Below are positions 8,763-16,452 of a DNA stretch of 64,000 nt, one piece after another. The stretch spans positions 1 to 64,000 of the forward strand of contig JABWCR010000002.1 in assembly GCA_013359125.1 (NCBI GenBank). Reading direction: 5' to 3'. This DNA comes from Armatimonadota bacterium. Lineage in GTDB: Bacteria > Armatimonadota > Fimbriimonadia > Fimbriimonadales > GBS-DC. Numbering within the stretch: the first letter of the stretch is position 1; every line of letters starts with the position of its first letter. A program made the translations under genes and the position numbers. The notes under the pieces are model-generated. The model ran no database searches and was not told where the DNA came from. It was given only the letters and a program-made list of their open reading frames with translations.

Positions 8763-9899
8763 ATGATTGTCAAGCGTCAACCGGGCAGCGCCGAGCCCAG
8801 ACAAGTCCGAATTGCTTTTGGAGACGATCCAAAGACAAAGATGAGCATTGTCTGGCAGACCGTAGACGATACGGAAACGCATCTCGTGCTGTATGGGACG
8901 ACGCGGCGCTTGGGCAATCGGGCGTTTGGTCGCCGGGTGCGGTACGCGCAGGAGACGGGCGTTATCCATGAAGTTCGGCTGATCGGCTTGAAGCCCGGAA
9001 CGACCTACTACTATCAGGTTGGCGATCGGATCGGCGGAATGAGCCAGACGTTCTCTTTTCGCACAGCGCCGGATCGGACGGATCGGTTTACTTTTACGGC
9101 GTTTGGCGACCATGGAATCAAGGCGGAATCTCGACGCAATGTAGAGAACGTGATTCGAGAGGCGCCTGCGTTTCATCTGATGTTGGGCGATCTATCGTAT
9201 GCGAACGGCAATCAGCCGATATGGGATCGCTATTACGAGATGCTTGAGCCGATGGCGGCCAACATCCCAGTGATGGTCGCTTTGGGCAATCATGAGAACG
9301 AGCGCATCGGCGAGGAGCGGATCGGCTATGTCGCCAGTTTGGCGCGTTTGGCCATGCCGGGAGACGAGACGCGGTATGCGTTCGACTATGGGACGGCGCG
9401 ATTTGTGGCGTTCAATTCGGACGATTATCGCAACGAGGAGCAGCTAAAGTGGTTGGACGAGACGTTGGATAGGGCAAAGCGCGATCGGAGAGTCCGTTGG
9501 ATCATTGTGTTCGATCATCATCCGCCGTATGGATCGACAGAGCGGCGAGGCAACAACGCCGGTTTGATCGAGCGGGTCGTGCCGTTGATCGACAAGCATC
9601 GAGTCGACCTGTTCTTAAGCGGGCACGATCATGTTTACGAACGAATGTACCCGCTAAGAGGGGGCGAGATAACGCAGAAGGGTCCGGAGCGGTTTCGGTC
9701 CGGGAATGGCACGGTCTACGTTATTCAGGGCGGCGGCGGACAATCGCTTTACAACTTTGTGCCCGAACAGCCGGCCGTTTCCGCAGTTCGCCACAGGGGA
9801 TACGGCTATCTAAGGTGCGAGGTAACGCCGAGCCGGATCAGTGTGGAAGCGAAAGGACTGGCGGGCGAGCCGATCGACCGGTTCTTCATCGATCGTTAG
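8763..9899 (+). CDS. Purple-acid-phosphatase-like metallophosphoesterase
   Basis: A 378-residue protein. Residues about 15-105 form a fibronectin-like N-domain (VRLIGLKPGTTYYYQVGD). The rest is a calcineurin-like phosphoesterase with FGDHG, MLGDLSYANG, ALGNHENE, VFDHHPPYGS and SGHDHVYERMYP, which supply the two-metal ligands. The order and spacing fit purple acid phosphatases. The substrate is unknown; phosphomonoesters are likely. No signal peptide is visible from ATG 8763, unlike many relatives, so it may be cytoplasmic. It is divergent from the arsenic operon and followed by msrA after 18 bp. Confidence 0.85.
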   Translation: MIVKRQPGSAEPRQVRIAFGDDPKTKMSIVWQTVDDTETHLVLYGTTRRLGNRAFGRRVRYAQETGVIHEVRLIGLKPGTTYYYQVGDRIGGMSQTFSFRTAPDRTDRFTFTAFGDHGIKAESRRNVENVIREAPAFHLMLGDLSYANGNQPIWDRYYEMLEPMAANIPVMVALGNHENERIGEERIGYVASLARLAMPGDETRYAFDYGTARFVAFNSDDYRNEEQLKWLDETLDRAKRDRRVRWIIVFDHHPPYGSTERRGNNAGLIERVVPLIDKHRVDLFLSGHDHVYERMYPLRGGEITQKGPERFRSGNGTVYVIQGGGGQSLYNFVPEQPAVSAVRHRGYGYLRCEVTPSRISVEAKGLAGEPIDRFFIDR

Positions 9900-9904
9900 C
9901 GGGG

Positions 9905-9910
9905 TATTCT
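9905..9910 (+). promoter_or_regulatory. -10 box placing msrA on a leaderless transcript
   Basis: TATTCT ends 7 nt before the msrA ATG. A start point 6-7 nt downstream would coincide with the start codon, and no Shine-Dalgarno site is present. No strong -35 is seen. Confidence 0.5.
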
Positions 9911-9917
9911 ACATTCT

Positions 9918-10394
9918 ATGGCACGAGAGATTGCAACGTTTGCGGCGGGTTGTTTTTGGGGAGTCGAGCACGCTTTCCGACAGATCGAGGGCGTGGTCGA
10001 TGCGGCGTGCGGCTATACGGGCGGGCATACGGACAATCCAAGCTACAGAGAGGTTTGTAGCGGCGCCACCGGACATGCCGAGGCTGTAAAAGTCGAGTTT
10101 GATCCAGAAGTTGTGAGCTATGACGATCTTCTGAACGCTTTTTGGCAGATTCACGATCCGACGCAAGTCAACAGGCAAGGCGCAGACGTCGGCACGCAGT
10201 ATCGAAGCGCGATTTTCTATCACAGCGATCAGCAGAGAGGATTGGCGGAAGCGTCGAAAGAACGCTGGGCAGAGAAGTTCTCTCGCCCGATCGTTACGCA
10301 AATTGTGGAAGCGAGCGAGTTTTGGCCCGCCGAAGAGTATCACCAGCGCTATTTTGAGAAAAACGGCGTTACGGGCTGCCACGTTCAACTGTGA
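9918..10394 (+). CDS. msrA: Peptide methionine (S)-S-oxide reductase
   Basis: A 158-residue enzyme that repairs oxidised methionine in proteins. The GCFWG active-site motif places the catalytic cysteine at C12, and family segments [17 protein letters not shown] and [23 protein letters not shown] follow. Size is normal for single-domain MsrA and no MsrB domain is fused. A cysteine near the C-terminus (TGCHVQL) could serve as the recycling thiol. Its TGA stop overlaps the GTG of the next gene (GTGA). Confidence 0.95.
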   Translation: MAREIATFAAGCFWGVEHAFRQIEGVVDAACGYTGGHTDNPSYREVCSGATGHAEAVKVEFDPEVVSYDDLLNAFWQIHDPTQVNRQGADVGTQYRSAIFYHSDQQRGLAEASKERWAEKFSRPIVTQIVEASEFWPAEEYHQRYFEKNGVTGCHVQL

Positions 10395-10948
10395 ATTCCG
10401 AGATCGAGCAACGGATCGCCTCGCTACAGGCGATTGCGGACGATGTTAAGATGGAGTTTGGCGACTTGTCGGACCAGCAGCTGAATTGGAAGCGCGACCC
10501 AGAGGCCTGGTCGATCAATCAATGTTTCAATCACTTGAACAAGGTCTCGGCGCTGGTTTGTCCCATGTTAAGCGAAGCGGCGGAGACGGGGCGTCGAGAG
10601 GGCAAGCTGAGCGACAAGCCAACGAAACTGGGCTTCAGCGACTGGCTATTCGCTCGCATTACCAGCCCCAAGCCAATCTTCAAGGTCTCCGTGCCCAAAC
10701 TCTATATACCGGACGAAGGCGAACTGCCCAATCAGGTTGAGAGGTTCCTACAGCTTCAGACATTGATCGTCGAGACGGCGAAAGGAGCGGACGGCGTTGA
10801 TTTGAACAGGATCAACTGTCCATCGCCTGTGTCCAAACTTGTCAAGATTAAATTGGGCGCCTGGTTTCTTTCGATCATTGGGCACGAGCAGTATCACATC
10901 CAGCAGGCCAGGGAGATTCTCAAGTTGTCCGACTTCCCGAGCGCTTAG
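10391..10948 (+). CDS. DinB-like four-helix-bundle protein
   Basis: A 185-residue protein starting at GTG 10391, overlapping the msrA stop by 4 nt. A histidine in CFNHLNK and two in GHEQYHIQQ match the spacing of the metal-binding triad in the DinB/YfiT superfamily. Such proteins include thiol-dependent transferases (for example bacillithiol transferases), but most are uncharacterised and the activity here is not known. Coupling to MsrA hints at a role in oxidative or thiol stress. Its 3' end overlaps the convergent methyltransferase gene by 4 bp. Confidence 0.75.
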   Translation: MNSEIEQRIASLQAIADDVKMEFGDLSDQQLNWKRDPEAWSINQCFNHLNKVSALVCPMLSEAAETGRREGKLSDKPTKLGFSDWLFARITSPKPIFKVSVPKLYIPDEGELPNQVERFLQLQTLIVETAKGADGVDLNRINCPSPVSKLVKIKLGAWFLSIIGHEQYHIQQAREILKLSDFPSA

Positions 10949-11697
10949 GGCTTTCGTGCAACGTAGAAGACTCGGTCCGATCGTTTGTTCGGTCGTCTGA
11001 GCGAGTAGGCGTCGTAACTGGCGATCTCGTGGAAACCAGCGTCGTTTAGGAATCGGTTGATTTCATCGTCAGAGTAGGCGCGCTGGATGTGGGTTTCCTC
11101 AAAGTCGACGTCCTCGTTTCGCTCGTTCTTCACGGTGAATTTCATCTGAATACGGCAAAGGCGCGTTTTACGGTCGTAGGCGCTTCTCCAGTCGTATCGG
11201 ACCTTGGCCTCCTTGCGGCGATATCGCTGGTCGAACATCTTTCGCGCAAAGGCCAGTTCTGTGTTCAGGTCAAAGATAAAGAGACCGTTGCTCGAGAGGT
11301 GTTGGGCGACTCTTGCAAAGCATTGTGCCATGCGGTCCGGCTCAGTGATGTTGTTCAGGCTATCGAACACGCTGAATACCAGGTCGAACTTAGCGTCGAG
11401 GCACAGTTCGGCAGCGTCTTGAGCATAGTAGTCGATCGCCAGCCCGCCGGCTCTGGCTTTGTTCTTGGCGATCTCGATCATCTCAGAGGAGATGTCCACG
11501 CCCGTAACATCGTATTCGTTAAGGCAGAAATACTCGGTCAGATTCCCGGTGCCACAACCAAGCTCCAGCACTCGTTCGGGCGCTGCGTCGTGGCAATCGA
11601 GCAGGGTAACCAGGTAGGTATACCACCACAGGTAGGGAATGCCGTCCATCAGTTGGTCGTAGTAGGGCGCGATGGCTTTAAAGGGCGCGTCGTCCAT
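10945..11697 (-). CDS. Class I SAM-dependent methyltransferase
   Basis: A 250-residue protein with the SAM-binding motif VLELGCGTGNLT (residues 43-54), an acidic VTGVDIS strand and FDLVFSVFDSLNNI as motif IV, all in the order of the Methyltransf_25/11 group. The region after the core (FIFDLNTELAFARKMF and the long beta stretch) resembles small-molecule methyltransferases of unknown target. ATG 11697 overlaps the upstream gene's stop as TAATG, so the two are coupled. Confidence 0.85.
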   Translation of the reverse strand: MDDAPFKAIAPYYDQLMDGIPYLWWYTYLVTLLDCHDAAPERVLELGCGTGNLTEYFCLNEYDVTGVDISSEMIEIAKNKARAGGLAIDYYAQDAAELCLDAKFDLVFSVFDSLNNITEPDRMAQCFARVAQHLSSNGLFIFDLNTELAFARKMFDQRYRRKEAKVRYDWRSAYDRKTRLCRIQMKFTVKNERNEDVDFEETHIQRAYSDDEINRFLNDAGFHEIASYDAYSLRRPNKRSDRVFYVARKP

Positions 11698-12542
11698 TAT
11701 TCTGACGTTTCGAGGGTTTTCAGTTCTGCGATCAGGTCTGGGAGCTGGTCGGCGTTCTCTTCTTGACAGATGAGAGAGATCGGGCCGGCGTAGCCGCGTT
11801 CGCGCAGTCGCCGCGCCGTTTCGATAGTATCGCGAGATTCAAGGCCAAGGCGCACGTGGAACAGGCGTTCGAAGCTTCGGTCCCAGTCGATCGCATCGGC
11901 AAAGGCGATGCCGAGGAGCTGGGGGTTGGCCGGATCGATAAGGCTCAGGAGTTCGTCGCAGTTGGACGGATCGACCTCTATGGCGATTCTTACGCCAGTC
12001 GCTTTGGACGCGGCATAGAGCGATCGCAGGCACTCTTTGTAATCAACAAGCGAAATCTGGCTCCCAGGACCTACGATGCGCGCTACAGAGAAGGGCGCCA
12101 GGCTGTAAATCTCAATTCTTCGAGCAGCGTCGTTTGCGCGCTGGGTGCGAATGGCTTCGTCGGCGATGTCGAAATCCTGAGTTACTTCCATCGCGCTCAT
12201 GTGCAGTTCGTTGCGGAAGAGCGCCATGCGAAGCGCCTCGATTTCATCGTGAGACGATGTTCGGAGGTAGGCGTCGCTCATTTCGAGGCCTTGCGCGCCG
12301 ATCTCTCGCAAATGTTCGACGAGGCGATCAAGGTTGAATTCTCCTCGGTGGATGCGATTGCCAAAGCAGTGGGCGGAGGTCAGGATTTCGCTGCGCAGTA
12401 TTCTCGGCGTCGCGGGCTCGGTTACCGACTTAAAGGCGTTTTCGAGCCGTTCGGCGAAGCCTCCAAAGCCTGCCCGCGCGAGAGAACGGAAGCCTTGGGT
12501 CAGGAACTGGCGCCTGCTGGTCGGATCGTGCTTAGAACTCAT
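11697..12542 (-). CDS. Secreted TIM-barrel sugar isomerase/epimerase-like protein
   Basis: A 281-residue protein with an N-terminal SRRQFLTQGF motif. That is a Tat-like twin-arginine signal, although the hydrophobic stretch after it is weak. The rest resembles the xylose isomerase-like TIM-barrel family: a GEFNLDRLVEHLREIGAQGLEMSD strand-helix unit, EVDPSNCDELLSL with an acidic metal-ligand candidate, and IAFADAIDWDR. The family includes sugar phosphate isomerases, epimerases and endonuclease IV relatives, and the substrate is unknown. It is followed directly by the coupled methyltransferase. Confidence 0.7.
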   Translation of the reverse strand: MSSKHDPTSRRQFLTQGFRSLARAGFGGFAERLENAFKSVTEPATPRILRSEILTSAHCFGNRIHRGEFNLDRLVEHLREIGAQGLEMSDAYLRTSSHDEIEALRMALFRNELHMSAMEVTQDFDIADEAIRTQRANDAARRIEIYSLAPFSVARIVGPGSQISLVDYKECLRSLYAASKATGVRIAIEVDPSNCDELLSLIDPANPQLLGIAFADAIDWDRSFERLFHVRLGLESRDTIETARRLRERGYAGPISLICQEENADQLPDLIAELKTLETSE

Positions 12543-12547
12543 TCAGG

Positions 12548-13891
12548 TCAGTCGATAGATTCTTGATAGGATTTCCAGTAGGTTAGCACACGCGCGCCTT
12601 GGCCCGGTTCGGTCTCGATGTCTAGAACGCCGCCGGACTGAAGCAGGATGCCTTCGCAGGTGGAGAGACCCAGCCCTGTGCCAATGCCCGGTTCTTTGGT
12701 GGTGAAAAACGGCTCGGTCGCGCGGCGCAGGTTGTCTTGCGACATGCCAGGGCCATTGTCGCTAAAGGTCAAGAGCGCATACGAGCCGGGCCTCAGTTCG
12801 TGAAACCCTATCAGCGTGGTCGATGCTACTTCGAACGGCTTGGTCTCAATGGTTACTCGTCCGCCATTGGGCATAGCGTCGCGGGAATTAGAGGCGAGGT
12901 TGAGCAGCACCTGTTGAATTTGCGATTCGTCGGCTCGGATGTTCTGTAAGGACGGGTGCAGGTTGGTATCCAGTTCGATATTCTTTCCCAGCGCGCCTCG
13001 AAGGAGCGGCTCGGCTCGTCGAATAGTCTCGTTGAGGTCGATCGATTCGTAGCGAATGGGTTGACGCCTAGCATAGGCGAGCATCTGCTTGATCAAGGCT
13101 GTCGCACGGTCGGAAGCGGTGAGAACGTTTTCGAGATAGGCGCGCGCGTCGGCCTCCTTGGGCAGTTTTTCGAGCGCCATTTCGACATATCCGATCACTG
13201 CGGTGAGGAGGTTGTTGAAGTCGTGTGCGACTCCGCCCGCCAATCGACCCAGGCTTTCCAATCGCTGAATGTCGGCGGTGCGGGATTGCAATAGAGTCTG
13301 TTCGGTTACATCCTCGGCAATGCCCGCCCGCCGGTATTGTTTTCCGTCGGCGTCAAATACAGGCGCGCTTCGGGCCGAAATCCAGCGGATATCGCCGTCC
13401 GGTCTCCGAATGCGGTACCGAGCCGAAGTGGGCACGCCCTCTCCGTGTTTCTTTCTGACTTGATCCAGGTAGCGGCGATCTTCAGGCAGGATTGCATCGA
13501 TGAACGAGTCGGGTTCTTTATACAGGCTTTCTCTCGATCGGCCCCAAATCTTCTCGTAGGCCCGGTTGATGAAGAGCACCTCGTTCGTCTCAAAGTCTCG
13601 CAGCCACACCATGATAGGGAGGTTCTCGGCGATTTCAAGCATGATCTCTGCGGCTATTCGGCCAGGGTCTTTGGGCAGGAAGACTCGCGCGACCTTGATC
13701 TCGTCGTTCTCAAAGACGATTGAACGCTGCTGATCGTGCGGGACGTTTATGCTTCGATAGGCGGCGTTGGCATAGAGTTCCTCGCCGTTGGAAGCAAGAA
13801 TGAGTATTGGGCTATCGTTGGCGTCGGCCAAGGCTACAAGCGGGGCATACCGGTCTAACATAGAGGAGAAGGGCGAGTCGGCTGTCGCCAT
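12548..13891 (-). CDS. PAS-domain hybrid-less sensor histidine kinase
   Basis: A 447-residue cytoplasmic sensor kinase. A PAS domain lies at about residues 87-200 (NLPIMVWLRDFETNEVLFINRAY through the PAC segment RRAGIAEDVTEQ). HisKA carries the phosphorylated H223 in GGVAHDFNNLLT. HATPase_c shows NLASNSRDAMPNGG, FSDNGPGM and GIGTGLGLS. No receiver domain or adjacent response regulator is present, so its partner is elsewhere. Start: ATG 13891 (or 13894) sits just after a TATAAT box; a longer reading from 13924 would begin upstream of the -10. Confidence 0.9.
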   Translation of the reverse strand: MATADSPFSSMLDRYAPLVALADANDSPILILASNGEELYANAAYRSINVPHDQQRSIVFENDEIKVARVFLPKDPGRIAAEIMLEIAENLPIMVWLRDFETNEVLFINRAYEKIWGRSRESLYKEPDSFIDAILPEDRRYLDQVRKKHGEGVPTSARYRIRRPDGDIRWISARSAPVFDADGKQYRRAGIAEDVTEQTLLQSRTADIQRLESLGRLAGGVAHDFNNLLTAVIGYVEMALEKLPKEADARAYLENVLTASDRATALIKQMLAYARRQPIRYESIDLNETIRRAEPLLRGALGKNIELDTNLHPSLQNIRADESQIQQVLLNLASNSRDAMPNGGRVTIETKPFEVASTTLIGFHELRPGSYALLTFSDNGPGMSQDNLRRATEPFFTTKEPGIGTGLGLSTCEGILLQSGGVLDIETEPGQGARVLTYWKSYQESID

Positions 13892-13898
13892 CATAGCC

Positions 13899-13904
13899 AT
13901 TATA
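13899..13904 (-). promoter_or_regulatory. -10 box for the sensor kinase, leaderless
   Basis: A perfect TATAAT on the reverse strand is followed by GGCTATG and the ATG at 13891. No Shine-Dalgarno site lies between them. A -35 is not convincing. Confidence 0.6.
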
Positions 13905-13922
13905 CCTATGCAAGGAGCGACC

Positions 13923-13946
13923 ATGCGAGCGTCGAAATTGAACTGA
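13923..13946 (+). CDS. Possible 7-codon leader peptide upstream of surE
   Basis: ATG 13923 is preceded by AAGGAG with a 5-nt gap, the only good Shine-Dalgarno site in front of surE. It reads MRASKLN and stops at TGA 13946, one base before the surE ATG. The surE start itself has no Shine-Dalgarno site. The arrangement would let terminating ribosomes restart on surE. It could also be chance, since the frame is very short. Confidence 0.4.
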   Translation: MRASKLN

Positions 13947-13947
13947 G

Positions 13948-14715
13948 ATGCGGATTCTGATCACCAACGACGACGGCATTCAATCGCCGGGTATTTTTTG
14001 CTTGCAGCAGGCTCTTCGGCAGGTCGGCGAGGTTACGGTCGTGGCTCCAGACAGACCCCGGAGCGCTAGCGGTCATTCGATAACGCTTCACAAACCGTTG
14101 AGGGCGACTCGATACCAGTTTAGCGACGGCAGCTGGGGCTATGCGACCAATGGCACGCCGACCGATTGCGTTACGCTCGGATTGGACGTTCTGTGTCGCG
14201 AAGGCGTGGATTTAGTCGTGTCGGGCATCAACGATGGGGCGAACTTGGGGTGGGACTTGACTTATTCGGGAACGGTGTCGGCAGCGATCGAAGGCGCCGT
14301 TCATGGCAAGCGGTCGTTTGCGATTTCGCTGGCGTACGAGGAGGAGGGGGAGGAGCTTCGGTACGAGACAGCGGCCGCCGCCGCCGTTCGCGTCGCCGAG
14401 CTCTTGAGAGAGCATCCGTTGCCGCCGCATTCCTTCTTGAACGTCAACGCGCCGAATCTGCCGCTTAGCGAGGTGCGCGGGTATAGCGTTGTCGCACAGG
14501 GTCGGCGTCAATACTCGGATCGTATCGAGGAGCGCACAGATCCGCGCGGCAGTCCTTACTATTGGATGCAGGGGAACGTGATCGAAGACTACGACCAGCC
14601 GGGCACGGATGTTCATGCGGTCAGGCATGGGTATGTGGCGATCACCCCGGCGCATCTCGATCTGACGTTCTACGAACTGATCGAGCCGATCTCTGAGCGA
14701 TTGAAGCAGCCATAA
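13948..14715 (+). CDS. surE: 5'/3'-nucleotidase SurE
   Basis: A 255-residue nucleoside-monophosphate phosphatase. The N-terminus MRILITNDDGIQSPGI carries the metal-binding NDD (residues 7-9). Further family blocks are VVAPDRPRSASGHSIT, NGTPTDCVTLGLD and LVVSGINDGANLG, with GTVSAAIEG. It removes phosphate from nucleotides during stationary phase or stress in characterised bacteria. Size is normal. It is divergent from the sensor kinase with 56 bp between starts, and translation may depend on the 7-codon leader in front. Confidence 0.94.
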   Translation: MRILITNDDGIQSPGIFCLQQALRQVGEVTVVAPDRPRSASGHSITLHKPLRATRYQFSDGSWGYATNGTPTDCVTLGLDVLCREGVDLVVSGINDGANLGWDLTYSGTVSAAIEGAVHGKRSFAISLAYEEEGEELRYETAAAAAVRVAELLREHPLPPHSFLNVNAPNLPLSEVRGYSVVAQGRRQYSDRIEERTDPRGSPYYWMQGNVIEDYDQPGTDVHAVRHGYVAITPAHLDLTFYELIEPISERLKQP

Positions 14716-14723
14716 CGTGGCCA

Positions 14724-14751
14724 TTGGAAGCACAAAAGCCGACAATAGACT
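14724..14751 (+). promoter_or_regulatory. Leaderless promoter for the 564-residue gene
   Basis: TTGGAA (14724-14729), a 16-nt spacer and TAGACT (14746-14751), then 6 nt to ATG 14758. No Shine-Dalgarno site is present. Confidence 0.5.
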
Positions 14752-14757
14752 ATAGCC

Positions 14758-16452
14758 ATGTCGGAAAGTCAGATCAAGTGGCAGCGGTTGGGCGTCTGCG
14801 CGTTCAACGACAAGTCGATCTATTTGGCCGAGATCGTTGAATCTTGGGGCGTTCCCGCTCATGTCTTTATACCGGAGCAGTTGACCGCTCAGCTGAGGAA
14901 TCTGGACTTGCTGATTACGGCGGGTTATAGGGCATTGGCCGATTTCGAGCGCGCGGCGATTGCGGAGTTTATGAGGCGAGGGGGTTACTGGATTTCGGTC
15001 GGGTCGGCATGCGGCTGCGAGGGCCTGTTCGGAGTGGAGGGCAGCGGTTCTGGGTTGGGGGACGGCTATGTCTCGGCGGGCGCCTTTGGCGACTCCGCGT
15101 TGAAGTTCTTTGGCGGCGAGGCGGTGCGTGCGACCGATGCAACCGAATTAGCGACCGTGCTGGATCGTCATCAGTCGGCGACGGGCGTCTCTGGGATTAC
15201 GTTTCGAGAATGGGACAAGGGCGGGGCGGTTCTCTTTGCAGTCGATGTGTGCCGGAGCGTTCAGCGCATTCAGCAAGGCGCCTGGACGATCGAGGACGGG
15301 ACAAATCCTGGCGATGGCTCGGCGAATGTCGAGGACGGCGTGGTGCGAATGGACGATGGCATCGTGCTCGATTGGGTTTTTGATCGGGATGGCGGCGATC
15401 CCCCTATGTTCGGCTTGCCAGTAGCGGATTTGTGGAAGGACGCGCTTCTAAAGGCTGTGCTCCATGTGGTTGACAAGCGCGGCGGCGCGTTGCCTATGAT
15501 ATGGCGGTATCCAAGGAATCTGGATGCTGTCGGATCGCTCTCGCTGGATTGCCAGGGCGAAGGGCCAGAGGCGGTTTTGCTTTGTCTGCATCTATTAAGT
15601 TTGGTGGGGGCACGGGCTTCGTGGTGCATTGCTCCGCCGGGGATGTCGCTAAACATCTACCGCGATCTGATTCGGCGCGATCACGACGTATCTTTGCTGT
15701 ACGATTTAGACCATCCGGGAGGCATCGGCGAGCCCGGGCTGCACGTGCAGCGCGAGCACTTGCGGCGGTCGGCGGGGCAGCCCGAACTGTTGGGAGCGCG
15801 CACGGTCGGCCTGCGCTCTCTCGGTCATCTGGATCAGACGGCGCTGTTCGATAAGATGCGATTTAGATTGGATTTGGGAAGGGGCGGCTACTATGGAGGG
15901 ACTTCGGGCTTCGCTTTCGGGTCATGTCGGCTGTCGCGGTCGACAACTCGCAACGGTCGAATGACGAAGGTTTATGCTTTGCCCTTGACCGCCTCTAACA
16001 TTGGCGATAGCGTGCCGTTCTCCATCGCATACAGGACGATCGATGCTTGTTTGGAGCACGAAGGCATTGCGCACATTTCGGCGCGTCCCTCCATCTGCGC
16101 TCATTCGAAGAGCGCCGAAGAGATTCGCCGAATTGTCAATCACGGGCGATTGAAGGGGATGGAGTGGATGACTCCGGCGGATTTGTTGCGTTGGGAAGAG
16201 GCACGGAGAGGGATCGAGTTCGGGTTAGAAAAGTCGGAACTGACGGTCGGCTCAGAAGTCGAGGCGGACGATGTTGCGGTCATGATCTTTGCGCCAACGC
16301 CGGTGCAGGGGCAAATGGGACACCGAACGCTAACGGCCCAGCAACAGAAACGGTTTGGACGAGAATTTTCGGTCTTTCAGTTCGATCTAAAGGCGGGTCA
16401 ACCGTTGCGGATATCGCTGCAATCCGTTGCGGCGAGTCAGTCTGCGGCCTGA
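14758..16452 (+). CDS. Uncharacterised protein with ThuA/GATase-like N-part and deacetylase-like middle
   Basis: A 564-residue protein I cannot assign. Residues about 10-85 (GVCAFNDKSIYLAEIVESWG.. LDLLITAGYRAL.. AIAEFMRRGGYWISVGSACGC) look like the flavodoxin-like fold of ThuA or class-I glutamine amidotransferases. Residues about 255-440 (SLDCQGEG, LLSLVGARASWCI, HDVSLLYDLDHPG) faintly follow the strand order of NodB polysaccharide deacetylases, but the metal-binding Asp-Asp/His set is not conserved. A Cys-Cys-rich start of the linker is notable. No signal peptide or membrane helix. Its 3' end overlaps the convergent gene by 16 bp. Transcribed from a likely leaderless promoter. Confidence 0.65.
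   Translation: MSESQIKWQRLGVCAFNDKSIYLAEIVESWGVPAHVFIPEQLTAQLRNLDLLITAGYRALADFERAAIAEFMRRGGYWISVGSACGCEGLFGVEGSGSGLGDGYVSAGAFGDSALKFFGGEAVRATDATELATVLDRHQSATGVSGITFREWDKGGAVLFAVDVCRSVQRIQQGAWTIEDGTNPGDGSANVEDGVVRMDDGIVLDWVFDRDGGDPPMFGLPVADLWKDALLKAVLHVVDKRGGALPMIWRYPRNLDAVGSLSLDCQGEGPEAVLLCLHLLSLVGARASWCIAPPGMSLNIYRDLIRRDHDVSLLYDLDHPGGIGEPGLHVQREHLRRSAGQPELLGARTVGLRSLGHLDQTALFDKMRFRLDLGRGGYYGGTSGFAFGSCRLSRSTTRNGRMTKVYALPLTASNIGDSVPFSIAYRTIDACLEHEGIAHISARPSICAHSKSAEEIRRIVNHGRLKGMEWMTPADLLRWEEARRGIEFGLEKSELTVGSEVEADDVAVMIFAPTPVQGQMGHRTLTAQQQKRFGREFSVFQFDLKAGQPLRISLQSVAASQSAA

Noticed and set aside
12548-13891. A complete two-component system
   Set aside because: There is no adjacent response regulator; the divergent neighbour is surE, a phosphatase of nucleotides.
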